Assembly: GCF_900111515.1 (NCBI RefSeq)
Contig: NZ_FOHS01000002.1
Location: forward strand, 434,001 to 498,000
Source: Hymenobacter actinosclerus
Lineage (GTDB): Bacteria; Bacteroidota; Bacteroidia; Cytophagales; Hymenobacteraceae
Reading direction: 5' to 3'
DNA length: 64,000 nt
Shown here: in pieces, positions 52,971 to 61,225 of the stretch
Position numbering within the stretch: the first letter of the stretch is position 1
Layout: each line of letters starts with the position of its first letter
Program-made: the position numbers and the translations under genes
Notes under the pieces: generated by a model
The model's input: the letters and a program-made list of their open reading frames with translations, nothing else
What the model was told of the DNA's origin: nothing
The model's database searches: none

Positions 52971-54083
52971 CTATTTCACTTCTTCAAGCATTTCCAGCAC
53001 CATGTGTTCGGTGGGGGTTAGCAGGTCGTTCTGTTTGGGGTCGGCGTCGTGGCGGCGGAGGTAGTCGAGGAGCTGGTTGGAGTTGAACAGCTCGATAACC
53101 TGGGGGTGGATGTAGTATTTGGAGCACACGGTGGGCGTGTTGCCCAGGTTCTCGGCCACGTCCTTGATGGCCCGCTTGAGCGTTTTGGGGCGCGGAAACT
53201 CCGGCTCCTCATCTAAAATCCGCTCCAGGGCCTGCACCATTTTCACGGTGCCGCCCCAGGTTCTAAAGTCCTTGGCCGAGAGGCTCAAGCCGGTAGCCTC
53301 GTGCAGGTAGTCGTTCACGTCGCCCGATTCCAGCTCGTGGCGGTGGCCGTCGGGGGCGTAGTACTGGAACAGGTGCTGGCCCGGAATTTCCTTGCACTTC
53401 TGCACCATGCGGGCCAGCTTCCGGTCGTGGATGGTCAGGTCGTGGGGCACGCCCTTCTTGCCCACGAAGCTGAAGCGCACGTCGGCCCCGCTCACCTGCA
53501 CGTGCTTGTCGCGCAGCGTGGTCAGGCCGTAGGTCTTGTTTTTCTTGGCGTACTCCTTGTTGCCGACCCGGATAAACGACTGGTCCATGAGCGTGAGCAC
53601 CAGGGCTACCACTTTGGTTTTGTCGAGCTGGGGCCGCGCTAAATCCTTGTGCATGCGGGCCCGCAAACCGGCCAGCTGCTCGCCAAAGGCCCGCAGGCGG
53701 CTGAACTTGGTGAGGGCCCGGGCCTGGTCCCAGGCGGCGTGGTAGAGGTACTGCTTGCGGCCCTTGGCGTCGCGGCCGGTTACCTGCAAATGGGTGTTGG
53801 GCGAGGGCGAAATCCAGACGTCGGTCCAGGCCGGCGGAATCACGAAGCCCTCGATGCGGGCCAGCGTTTTTTCGTCCTTCAGCAGCTCGCCCTTGGCCGT
53901 ACGGTAGCGCACTTTGCCGGCCTTAGTGGTTTCGCGGGTCAGGCCGGGCTTGCTGTCGGTGAGGTAGCGCAGGCCGGCCAGCTCGGCCTGGCGGGCGGGG
54001 TCTTTGTAGAGCTCGTGGGCAGCGGGCAGCGGGGCGAGGCGTTTTTTCTTGGTTTTGGGGCGGGCGCTGGCAGTGGTAACCAT
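52971..54083 (-). CDS. type IB DNA topoisomerase
   Basis: 370 residues from the ATG at 54081-54083; a start ten codons upstream is possible. Poxvirus-type topoisomerase IB, which relaxes supercoils through a 3'-phosphotyrosine. Seen: P-P-A-W-T-D-V-W-I in the N-terminal domain, G-R-D-A-K-G-R-K-Q-Y-L-Y-H, S-F-I-R-V-G-N-K-E-Y-A-K-K-N-K-T-Y-G-L-T-T-L, the catalytic K-D-F-R-T-W-G-G-T, and S-K-Y-Y-I-H-P, in which the second Y is the likely nucleophile. The first 20 residues are basic. Such genes are scattered in bacteria and probably moved between them. It is convergent with the lipoprotein gene. Confidence 0.92.
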   Translation of the reverse strand: MVTTASARPKTKKKRLAPLPAAHELYKDPARQAELAGLRYLTDSKPGLTRETTKAGKVRYRTAKGELLKDEKTLARIEGFVIPPAWTDVWISPSPNTHLQVTGRDAKGRKQYLYHAAWDQARALTKFSRLRAFGEQLAGLRARMHKDLARPQLDKTKVVALVLTLMDQSFIRVGNKEYAKKNKTYGLTTLRDKHVQVSGADVRFSFVGKKGVPHDLTIHDRKLARMVQKCKEIPGQHLFQYYAPDGHRHELESGDVNDYLHEATGLSLSAKDFRTWGGTVKMVQALERILDEEPEFPRPKTLKRAIKDVAENLGNTPTVCSKYYIHPQVIELFNSNQLLDYLRRHDADPKQNDLLTPTEHMVLEMLEEVK

Positions 54084-54250
54084 AGTAGCTTGAACGGGGA
54101 ACAAGGCGCGCACCGGAACTGGCGGGCGGGTTTTGCTCTACGCAGAAAGCCGGCGGAAGGTGGCCGCCGCTTGCCCCGCCAAACGGCGCCAACTGCACCG
54201 CTCACCAGTTTCTTTGAGCCTGATTGCTGGCTTGCTGAGCACCTGAAGCC

Positions 54251-54258
54251 TATTTTTG
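54251..54258 (+). promoter_or_regulatory. possible -7 element for the M48 protease gene
   Basis: TATTTTTG on the plus strand, 120 bases before the ATG at 54378. Nearest TTGs lie 16 or 24 bases upstream, just outside the usual spacing. The rest of 54084-54377 shows nothing else I can name. Confidence 0.3.
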
Positions 54259-54377
54259 CGCCCCGGCAAGCAACACCCCAACCGGTTGCACCGTTAGGAA
54301 GCCGCTAACCCTGGCACCGTTTTTTCTAGGCGACTTTAAAATCTCCTTTTTTCAACCACTCAACTTACCTGCTCTAC

Positions 54378-55187
54378 ATGCGGAATCTTCTGCAAAAAAC
54401 CGGCCTGCTGGCCGGCCTGGCACTTACCCTGGGCGGCGCAGCCTCCTGCTCCAAAGACGGCGACGGCGTGCTGCTGTTCTCCATCGAAGACGACAAGGCC
54501 CTGGGAAAACAAGTAGCCGCCCAGACCGACTCCACCTTCCGCGCCAAGGGCCAGCTGCTGGAAACCGCCAACAACCCCCAGGCCTACGCGGCCCTCAACA
54601 AAATTGTGCTGCGGGTGCTTAACTCGGGTAAGCTCCAGTACCGCAACGAGTTTCCCTGGGACGTAAAAATCATCAAGGACGACCAGACCCAGAACGCCTT
54701 TGCCACGCCCGGCGGCCATATTTACGTGTATTCGGGCCTGATTAAGTACCTCGACAACGAAACCCAGCTGGCCGGGGTGCTGGGCCACGAAATTGCCCAC
54801 GCCGACCGCCGCCACACTTCCCGCCAGTTGCAGCAGCAGTACGGCATCAGCGTGCTGCTGAGCCTGGTGCTGGGCGACAACCAGAACACGCTGGTAGACG
54901 TGGCCAATAGCCTGGGGCAGCTCAAATTCAGCCGCGACTACGAAACGGAGGCCGATGCCTACTCGGTGGAATACCTCAACGGCACCAACTATTACGCCTG
55001 CGACGGGGCGGCGGGCTTCTTCATTAAAACCCAGAACGACGGCCAGGCCAGCCCCCCCGAGTTCCTGAGCACCCACCCCAACCCCGGCAACCGCGTGCAA
55101 AACATTCAGGCCAAGGCCGACCAGCTTAACTGCCGCAACCGCACGGCCGGCTCCGACGACTTCAACCAGCTGAAAGGCGCGTTGTAA
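54378..55187 (+). CDS. M48-family metalloprotease lipoprotein, copy 1
   Basis: 269 residues. Signal peptide with lipobox G-A-A-S-C near residue 24. Zinc motif H137-E-I-A-H141 in L-G-H-E-I-A-H-A-D-R-R-H, third ligand in Y-E-T-E-A-D-A-Y. F-A-T-P-G-G-H-I-Y-V-Y-S-G-L and S-T-H-P-N-P-G-N-R are family hallmarks (BepA/LoiP-like). Members degrade or help fold outer-membrane proteins. A second copy of the same length is at 61226. Closed by a terminator. Confidence 0.9.
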   Translation: MRNLLQKTGLLAGLALTLGGAASCSKDGDGVLLFSIEDDKALGKQVAAQTDSTFRAKGQLLETANNPQAYAALNKIVLRVLNSGKLQYRNEFPWDVKIIKDDQTQNAFATPGGHIYVYSGLIKYLDNETQLAGVLGHEIAHADRRHTSRQLQQQYGISVLLSLVLGDNQNTLVDVANSLGQLKFSRDYETEADAYSVEYLNGTNYYACDGAAGFFIKTQNDGQASPPEFLSTHPNPGNRVQNIQAKADQLNCRNRTAGSDDFNQLKGAL

Positions 55188-55213
55188 GCGCCCATTCAGC
55201 CGCAACTTTGAGG

Positions 55214-55241
55214 CTCCCGGCAATTTGCCGGGAGTTTTTTT
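55214..55241 (+). terminator. terminator after M48 copy 1
   Basis: CTCCCGGC (55214-55221) pairs with GCCGGGAG (55227-55234), followed by seven T. Confidence 0.9.
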
Positions 55242-55337
55242 GTGGCTGACTCTGAGCCGCTCCCTGCAGGGCAGCAACACCGCAGGCGGGCTCCTGCGTA
55301 AGCAGGCCGTTGGCAAACCCCTTTCTTTGCTCCCGCT

Positions 55338-56471
55338 ATGCCTCCTATCCGCGAAAAACTCCACGACTGGGCCGAAAGTGCCGACGAATCGCTCACCCGC
55401 CTGCGGGCCCGCCTCGGGCTGCTGCACCCGCTTCAGCTGGTGCCCTACCGCAGCTACGGCACGACCGGGCGCCTCTACGTAAAGGGCCGCCTGCTCACGG
55501 ATAAGGGCATCGGCGAGCCCGACCCCGACGACTCGCGCTGGCACAACCTGCTGAACATGTACCGCCGCTTCGACAGCAACGAAATTGCCGGCGCCCAACT
55601 CAGCATCCGTCCCGCCGACGGCTCCTACCACCCCATTCTCACCGACGAGGAAGGCTACTTCACCCTCAACCTGGCCCCGCAGCTCCTGCCCACGCCGGTC
55701 GATTTTCTGTGGTATCCGGTTGAAGTGGCCCTACTGCAGGCGCCCGCCCCCTTCCCTACTCCGGCCGGCCTGCGCGCCAACGCCATGGTGCTCATCCCGC
55801 CGGTCGACGCCGAGTACGGCATCATTTCCGACCTCGACGACACCGTAATCCAGACTTCGGCCACCGATTTGCTGCGCATGGCCCGCACGGTGCTGCTGCG
55901 CAACGCCCGCTCGCGGCTGCCCTTCGCGGGCGTGGCCGAGTTCTACCGCCAGCTGCAACTGGGCCGCAACGGCCGGCGCAACAACCCCTTCTTCTACGTC
56001 AGCAGCTCGCCCTGGAACCTCTACGACCTGCTCGACGATTTCCTGGCCCTGAACGATATTCCGCCCGGCCCGCTGCTGCTGCGCGATGCCGCCCTGAAGC
56101 GTCAGTCGGCCGCCGCCAGCAGCCACCACGCCCATAAGCTCCAGGAAATTGACAACCTGCTGCTCACCTACCCGCTGCTGCCCTTCGTGCTCATCGGCGA
56201 CTCGGGCCAGGAAGACGCCAACATCTACCGCGAAGTGGTGCGCCGCCACCCCGGCCGCATTCTGGCCATCTACATCCGCGACGTAAACCGCCCCGACCGC
56301 GCCGCCCTCGTCGAGCAGGTGCGCGAGGAGCTGCGGGGTGACAAGGTGGAGCTGCTGCTGGTGAAGGACACCTTACAGGCCGCCGAGCACGCCGCCGCCA
56401 CCGGCCTCATCTTCCACCAGGCCATTCCGGCCGTAGCCGAGGAGAAGGTCAAGGATGAAGTGGAGGATTAG
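55338..56471 (+). CDS. App1-type phosphatase (DUF2183)
   Basis: 377 residues. HAD-like phosphatase related to yeast App1, which acts on phosphatidic acid. Catalytic motif S-D-L-D-D-T-V-I-Q-T-S near residue 172, then V-S-S-S-P-W-N-L-Y (motif II) and L-I-G-D-S-G-Q-E-D-A-N-I-Y (motif IV). The first 165 residues form a beta domain found in family members. The substrate in bacteria is uncertain. The protein ends K-D-E-V-E-D and its TAG stop codon is the first copy of the GGATTAG array. Confidence 0.88.
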   Translation: MPPIREKLHDWAESADESLTRLRARLGLLHPLQLVPYRSYGTTGRLYVKGRLLTDKGIGEPDPDDSRWHNLLNMYRRFDSNEIAGAQLSIRPADGSYHPILTDEEGYFTLNLAPQLLPTPVDFLWYPVEVALLQAPAPFPTPAGLRANAMVLIPPVDAEYGIISDLDDTVIQTSATDLLRMARTVLLRNARSRLPFAGVAEFYRQLQLGRNGRRNNPFFYVSSSPWNLYDLLDDFLALNDIPPGPLLLRDAALKRQSAAASSHHAHKLQEIDNLLLTYPLLPFVLIGDSGQEDANIYREVVRRHPGRILAIYIRDVNRPDRAALVEQVREELRGDKVELLLVKDTLQAAEHAAATGLIFHQAIPAVAEEKVKDEVED

Positions 56472-56522
56472 GGATTAGGGATTAGGGATTAGGGATTAGG
56501 GATTAGGGATTAGGGATTAGGG
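56465..56522. repeat. 8 tandem copies of GGATTAG
   Basis: Same heptamer as at 51022. The first unit supplies the TAG stop codon of the phosphatase gene. Directly followed by the inverted repeat at 56526. Confidence 0.95.
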
Positions 56523-56525
56523 AAA

Positions 56526-56630
56526 GAACGTCATTCAGAGCGCAGCGAAGAATCTCGCGTGCCAAAGTAATCCTGACGTTGGAAATTACTTTGGCACGCG
56601 AGATTCTTCGCTGCGCTCTGAATGACGTTC
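56526..56630. repeat. 46-bp perfect inverted repeat (GAACGTCAT family)
   Basis: 56526-56571 is the exact reverse complement of 56585-56630; 13-base loop. The arm begins GAACGTCATTCAGAGC and includes ATCTCGCGTGCC. Related to 16971 and, over its outer half, to 20762. It ends 11 bases before the stop of the convergent gene at 56642. Confidence 0.92.
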
Positions 56631-56641
56631 AGTCCAGGCCC

Positions 56642-57109
56642 CTAACTCGAATGGTCGGCCACGACCACCCACTTGCCCGCAACCCGGCGCATGACCAGCA
56701 GGAAATGCCCCTGCAAGTCGCCGGCGGCGGGGCGGGCCAAGTGCCAGCGGCCGATAACCTGGGCCGCATCGGGGCCGAGGGAGTGGATTTGCAGCTTGCT
56801 GAAATCGAGCTGGCCCATGGCGGCCGGGTTGGGGTAGCTGCGGCGGTAGTTGTCGAGGGTGGGCTGCCAGCCGTAGGTGAGGCCGCTTTTGCCGATGAAT
56901 ACCAGTGAATCGTTCTGCCAGTAGCCCTGCATGAAGCCGGCCACGTCGCCCCGGTTCCAGGCGGCCGTCTGGGTGCTGAGCACCGCCAGAATATCCTGGC
57001 GCGCGGCGGCCTGGGCCGCCGGCGTGAGCGAGGCCGACAGCCGCGGCGAGCAGGCGGGCAGCGCGGCCGACACCGAGGCCAGCAGCAGCGGAAGAAGCAG
57101 ACGTTTCAT
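56642..57109 (-). CDS. exported SnoaL/DUF4440-like protein
   Basis: 155 residues. Signal peptide with lipobox A-L-P-A-C near residue 20. NTF2-like fold: I-L-A-V-L-S-T-Q-T-A-A-W-N-R-G-D-V-A-G-F-M-Q-G-Y-W, the L-V-F-I-G-K-S-G-L-T-Y-G-W segment, then G-R-W-H-L and G-H-F-L-L-V-M-R-R-V-A-G-K-W-V-V-V-A-D-H-S-S. Such proteins bind small molecules or act as simple enzymes; the W-N-x-G-D and D-H-S end match DUF4440 members. Convergent with the phosphatase gene. Confidence 0.8.
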   Translation of the reverse strand: MKRLLLPLLLASVSAALPACSPRLSASLTPAAQAAARQDILAVLSTQTAAWNRGDVAGFMQGYWQNDSLVFIGKSGLTYGWQPTLDNYRRSYPNPAAMGQLDFSKLQIHSLGPDAAQVIGRWHLARPAAGDLQGHFLLVMRRVAGKWVVVADHSS

Positions 57110-57159
57110 GGGGAGGCAGGGTTGAGGACTCGGGGAAAGGGTAAGGGAATCGAATGGCA

Positions 57160-57275
57160 GTAAAAACGGTGTCTTGCGGAGCGGAGTCGAAGCATCTCTA
57201 CCGCTTCGTTAAATTCGTTGGAGTTAGCATGGCACGCGCGCTACCTCGGCTCCGCTGCGCTCAGCATGACAATCA
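57160..57275. repeat. degenerate copy of the GAACGTCAT-type element
   Basis: Between the NTF2-like gene and mtgA: GGAGCGGAGTCGAAGCATCTCT, CATGGCACGCGCG and GCTGCGCTCAGCATGACAATC recall the parts of 16971 and 56526, but the pairing is broken up. Probably a decayed member. Confidence 0.4.
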
Positions 57276-57280
57276 GCCGC

Positions 57281-58027
57281 TTACTCCTGCTCCATCAGCT
57301 CCCGCACGTAGTCGGTGCCGCGCAGGGCGCGCATGCGGCGCAGCACCCGGCGCTGCTTGGCGCGGGCTACGGGCCCCGGGTTGCTGGCCCGGAAACGGAG
57401 CGGATTGGGCAGCACACCGGCCAGCAGGGCGGCCTCGGCGGGGTTCAGCCTGGCGGCAGCTTTGCCGAAATAGGCCTGCGACGCGGCCTCGGCCCCGAAA
57501 ATACAGTCGCCCATTTCGGCTACGTTCAGGTACATTTCCATGATGCGGCGCTTGTCCCAGAGCAGCTCGATGAGCAGCGTAAAGTAAGCCTCGGCGGCCT
57601 TGCGCACGTAGCTGCGGCCCTGCCACAGAAACACATTTTTGGCCACCTGCTGGGTAATGGTGCTGCCGCCGCGCAGCTGCTTGCTGCCACTTAGATTCGA
57701 TTTGGCCGCCTTTAGCAGCGCGTCGCCATCGAAGCCGTGGTGCAGCAGAAACCGCTGGTCTTCGGCCGCCACCAGGGCCAGCGGCAGCTGCGGCGATACT
57801 TCTGCGAGGCTTTTGAAACTGTACTGAATGCGGCGGTTGTCTTCGCGGATGCCGTGGTAGCCCTTGCCCACCGGGGCGTGGGCCCGCCGGTCGAGCATGA
57901 GCCAGGTGGCGGGCGGACTCACCCAGCGGTACAGCAGCACCCAGGCCACCGACGTCAGGAAGGCCACGGCCAGTACCTGAAGGGCTATGCGGCCCGTGCG
58001 GCGGGCTATCTGCTTGAAATCTCTCAC
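57281..58027 (-). CDS. mtgA: monofunctional peptidoglycan glycosyltransferase
   Basis: 248 residues from the GTG at 58025-58027; a TTG at 58076-58078 is also possible. Polymerises lipid II into glycan strands (GT51 family). One N-terminal membrane anchor (A-L-Q-V-L-A-V-A-F-L-T-S-V-A-W-V). Motifs: E-D-Q-R-F near 90 (catalytic Glu), G-G-S-T-I-T-Q-Q-V-A-K-N-V-F-L, R-K-A-x-E-A-Y and K-R-R-I-M-E-M-Y-L-N-V-A-E. No transpeptidase domain, hence MtgA. Stands alone. Confidence 0.9.
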   Translation of the reverse strand: MRDFKQIARRTGRIALQVLAVAFLTSVAWVLLYRWVSPPATWLMLDRRAHAPVGKGYHGIREDNRRIQYSFKSLAEVSPQLPLALVAAEDQRFLLHHGFDGDALLKAAKSNLSGSKQLRGGSTITQQVAKNVFLWQGRSYVRKAAEAYFTLLIELLWDKRRIMEMYLNVAEMGDCIFGAEAASQAYFGKAAARLNPAEAALLAGVLPNPLRFRASNPGPVARAKQRRVLRRMRALRGTDYVRELMEQE

Positions 58028-58234
58028 GCGCTCAAAGGCTTTATATAGGCGGGCACTCCGGTGGTGGAGCGCCGGCAAAAATAGCGGCTCTTCAGGCTAA
58101 CCCCGCGTCTGGCCGGCCCCAAGCCTCAAAAAAAGCACCGGCCGGGCCGGGAAGATTTGGGGCCCGGCGTTGTTATTACGCCCGGGGGCCCGTAGCTTCC
58201 TGCTCCTGCACTGCCCCTGCTTCCCGTTTGCCTT

Positions 58235-58867
58235 ATGCGCCAACTCGCTCTGTTTCCGCTTAATCTGGTCGTCTTTCCCGGCGAAAAGCTCAACCTGCAC
58301 ATTTTCGAGCCCCGCTACCGCCAGCTGGTGCGCGACTGTTTGCAGGACGGCATCACGTTTGGCATTACGCCCTACCTGAACGGCGGCGTGAGCCGGCGCG
58401 GCACCGAGGTTCGCCTGCTCGATGTGGAGAAAAACTACCCCTCGGGTGAGCTTGATATCCGTACCAAAGCCATTGGCGTGTTCGAGCTGGAGGACTTTCA
58501 GCGCGAGCTGCCCGGCAAGCTCTACGCCGGCGCTACCGTGCGCGACCTGCCCGACGATGCGGCCGCCGACCCGGCCCTGCACGAGCGCGCCCGCGAGTTG
58601 ATTGAGCAGCTCTACGGCATTCTGGGCCTGCGCCGCCTGTTTCTCGACCTGCCAACCAACTTCCGCATCTACGACGTGGCCCATCAGCTGGGCATGAGCA
58701 GCGAGCAGGAGTACGCCCTGCTGGAAGCCGATACCGAGGCCGAGCGCCAGCTGCTGGCCCTTAGCCACCTCGAACGCATCCTGCCGGTGCTCCAGGAAAC
58801 CGAGCGCCTCAAGGAGCGGGTTCGCCTCAACGGCCACTTCAAAAACCTCACCCCACCGACTTTTTAA
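58235..58867 (+). CDS. LON substrate-binding-domain protein
   Basis: 210 residues, only the N-terminal domain of Lon protease, without ATPase or protease parts. L-F-P-L-N-L-V-V-F-P-G-E-K-L-N-L-H-I-F-E-P-R-Y-R is the classic start; G-T-E-V-R-L-L-D-V follows, then the helical bundle. It may bind unfolded proteins or act as an adaptor. Followed by 100 bases and then the metallophosphoesterase in the same direction. Confidence 0.88.
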   Translation: MRQLALFPLNLVVFPGEKLNLHIFEPRYRQLVRDCLQDGITFGITPYLNGGVSRRGTEVRLLDVEKNYPSGELDIRTKAIGVFELEDFQRELPGKLYAGATVRDLPDDAAADPALHERARELIEQLYGILGLRRLFLDLPTNFRIYDVAHQLGMSSEQEYALLEADTEAERQLLALSHLERILPVLQETERLKERVRLNGHFKNLTPPTF

Positions 58868-58969
58868 TGCCCCGTGCGTAGTTGATAGGGCACTGCGAAA
58901 GAATGTTTTGCTTCGATATCCGCTTCACTTAGCACAACTCTTTCTCATCCGTGCGTTCAGCACTCCCTG

Positions 58970-60205
58970 ATGCCCCTCAACAACTACCTCCTATACGCCC
59001 TGGTATTGCTGGCCGGGCTGCTGGCCCTGTGGCTGGTGCGGCGCTACGTGCGGGAGCGGACCTACCGCCGCCACCCCTATGTGGCCCCGGCCGCGGCCGG
59101 CTGGGCCACGCAGCCCCTGCCCCGCCACCCGCCCCGCCACCGCGTGGCCCTGCTCGGCGACCCCGGCGCCGTAGCCACCGACGGCTCCGACCCCGTGCTC
59201 CAGCTGCTGGAGCACTGGCAGCAGGAAACCGGCCCTGCCGGCACCATCATCCTGCTCGGCGACAACATTTACCCGGTAGGCCTGCCGGCGCCCGACCACC
59301 CCGGCCGGGCCGCCGCCGAGGCCCGCTTCAACGCGCTGCTGGCGGCGCTGGGCCGCTTCGAGGGCCGCGTGGTGCTGCTCAGCGGCAACCACGACTGGAA
59401 CAAGGGCCGCCCCGACGGCTGGGAGTACCTGCGCCGCCAGGAGGCCTACGCGCACGAGCACCTGCCCACGGCCCATTACCTGCCCCCCGATGGTGCCCCC
59501 GGCCCGGTAAGCGTGCAGCTCGCCGAAGGCCTGCTGCTGCTGATCATCAACACCCAATGGTGGGTGCAGCAGGGCGCCCGGCCGGTTGCCGACTCGCGCC
59601 AGCCCTTCCGCGAGTTGCGGGCGTTGCTGGAGGCCAACCGCCATCAGCAGGTGCTGGTGGCGGGCCACCACCCGCTGTACTCCAATGCCCTGCACGGGGG
59701 CAAGTTCACGGCCAAGCAGCACGTTTTTCCGCTGACGACGGTGAACAAGCGAGCCTACCTGCCGCTGCCGTTTATTGGCTCGCTGCTGCCGCTGTACCGC
59801 AAAACCGTGGGCGCGGCCGAAGACATGGCCCACCCCCGCTACCGCAAAATGCGCCGCCGCCTGCTACGGGTGCTGCGCGACTTTCCCGGCGTCATCTACG
59901 CCGCCGGCCACGACCATAACCTCCAGTACTTCGAGCGCGACGGGGGCCACTACCTCGTGAGCGGGGCGGGCAGCAAAACGGCCTTCGTGCAGGCCGGCGG
60001 CCGGGCCACCTTCGTGCACGAGCACCAGGGTTTTTTCGGGCTCGATTTCTATGGCCCCCGCGAAACCTGGCTTCGGACCTACGAGCCGCCCACCGGCAAA
60101 CCCGAAGTGTTCCGCCTTCAACTCAGCCCCGCCCCTGCCACCGCCCAGCCCACTACCGGCCAGCCGGCCAGCGGTGCTACTGGCGCGACGGTGCCACGGC
60201 CGTAG
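58970..60205 (+). CDS. membrane-anchored metallophosphoesterase
   Basis: 411 residues. One membrane segment (about 6-24, Y-L-L-Y-A-L-V-L-L-A-G-L-L-A-L), then a calcineurin-type phosphoesterase: V-A-L-L-G-D-P-G, I-L-L-G-D-N-I-Y-P, L-S-G-N-H-D-W-N-K-G, V-L-V-A-G-H-H-P-L-Y and Y-A-A-G-H-D-H-N-L-Q: the full set of metal ligands of the purple-acid-phosphatase type. The first motif is G-D-P-G where many family members have G-D-x-H. Substrate unknown. Its last 29 bases overlap the convergent kinase gene. Confidence 0.9.
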   Translation: MPLNNYLLYALVLLAGLLALWLVRRYVRERTYRRHPYVAPAAAGWATQPLPRHPPRHRVALLGDPGAVATDGSDPVLQLLEHWQQETGPAGTIILLGDNIYPVGLPAPDHPGRAAAEARFNALLAALGRFEGRVVLLSGNHDWNKGRPDGWEYLRRQEAYAHEHLPTAHYLPPDGAPGPVSVQLAEGLLLLIINTQWWVQQGARPVADSRQPFRELRALLEANRHQQVLVAGHHPLYSNALHGGKFTAKQHVFPLTTVNKRAYLPLPFIGSLLPLYRKTVGAAEDMAHPRYRKMRRRLLRVLRDFPGVIYAAGHDHNLQYFERDGGHYLVSGAGSKTAFVQAGGRATFVHEHQGFFGLDFYGPRETWLRTYEPPTGKPEVFRLQLSPAPATAQPTTGQPASGATGATVPRP

Positions 60206-61112
60206 CGGGCGGCACCAGCACCCGCAGGTTGCGCGGTTGCAGGCTGATTTCAACCGGACAGGGCATGGTATACGGCTCGCCGTCAAGCTGCACCAGTACG
60301 TCATCGGCGCCGGCCACCGCAATGCGGGCGCGACGGCAGCTTAGGCGGCGGGTGTAGTCCGAATCATCGAAATTGCTGGTGTAGAGGCGGTAGAGCAGGC
60401 CCGGCGCGGCCAGACCCGGAAAAGGCGCAATCAGGCAGATTTCAAACTGGCCGTCGTCCAGTTCGCGGTCGGGGTTGATGACCACATTGCTGCCGAAAGT
60501 GTTGGCGTTGGCAATCGTAAGCATAAAGGCCTCGCCCTCCCAGGTTCCCTCGTCGGTTTCGATGCAGTAAGCGGCGGGTTTGTAGCTGGGGTATTCCTGG
60601 GTGGCAATGCGCACGTAGGCTCCCGGCCCCCGCACGTCGCCCTCGTTGAACCGCTGCACTACCCGGGCATTAAACCCCATATCGGCCAGGTGCACCGCAA
60701 ACTGGCCACCCACCCGCAGCGTGTCCAGCTGCCGCTGCTCGTGCTGCCAGGTAAGGGCCAGGGCCTCATTCAGAACCAACGGAATAGCCAGGTCTTTAGC
60801 CAAACCGTTGCCCGAACCCAGGGGCAGAATGCCCAGGGGAACCGGGCTGCCGGCCAGCGCCTCGGCAACCATGCTTACGGTGCCGTCGCCGCCGGCCGCA
60901 AACACGGCATCGGGCGGCGGGGCAGTGGCCAGCAGGGTTTGCAGGCGGGCCAGGTCCTGCCCGCCGGTAGTTTCGAAGAACTCGGCCTGACGCCCCCGCT
61001 CGGCGCAGTACGCGGCAACGGTGGCCCGCAGCTGGCTTTTATCGATGTCGCCCGAGATGGGGTTGAGCACAAATAACAGCCGCCTTAGCGAGCCGGGAGA
61101 AGCATTTTGCAT
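60177..61112 (-). CDS. diacylglycerol-kinase-family lipid kinase
   Basis: 311 residues. DagK/YegS family: N-P-I-S-G-D near residue 17, the nucleotide loop A-A-G-G-D-G-T-V-S-M-V-A-E, and L-G-S-G-N-G-L-A-K-D-L-A. It phosphorylates a lipid alcohol (diacylglycerol or a sphingoid base; the latter would fit the sphingolipid gene at 15538, but that is a guess). The C-terminal half is the beta domain. Overlaps the 3' end of the metallophosphoesterase gene. Confidence 0.88.
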   Translation of the reverse strand: MQNASPGSLRRLLFVLNPISGDIDKSQLRATVAAYCAERGRQAEFFETTGGQDLARLQTLLATAPPPDAVFAAGGDGTVSMVAEALAGSPVPLGILPLGSGNGLAKDLAIPLVLNEALALTWQHEQRQLDTLRVGGQFAVHLADMGFNARVVQRFNEGDVRGPGAYVRIATQEYPSYKPAAYCIETDEGTWEGEAFMLTIANANTFGSNVVINPDRELDDGQFEICLIAPFPGLAAPGLLYRLYTSNFDDSDYTRRLSCRRARIAVAGADDVLVQLDGEPYTMPCPVEISLQPRNLRVLVPPATAVAPSRQ

Positions 61113-61170
61113 AAGCAGCAGTGGCAGCGGAGGGCGGCTTACGGGTATCGGGCCGGCTCAGCCTTAAACG

Positions 61171-61199
61171 AGTATAGCCGACCAATGGCCGGCTATACT
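61171..61199. terminator. small hairpin upstream of the lipid kinase start
   Basis: AGTATAGCCG (61171-61180) pairs with CGGCTATACT (61190-61199). It lies in the gap after M48 copy 2 and before the kinase gene, so a terminator for the former is likely. Confidence 0.55.
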
Positions 61200-61225
61200 A
61201 CTAAAACCACACTGACGGGGGTGAG

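Noticed and set aside
52783-52976. CRISPR array
   Set aside because: The repeated words are 6-10 bases long with no regular spacers and no cas genes; it is a word array around a hairpin.
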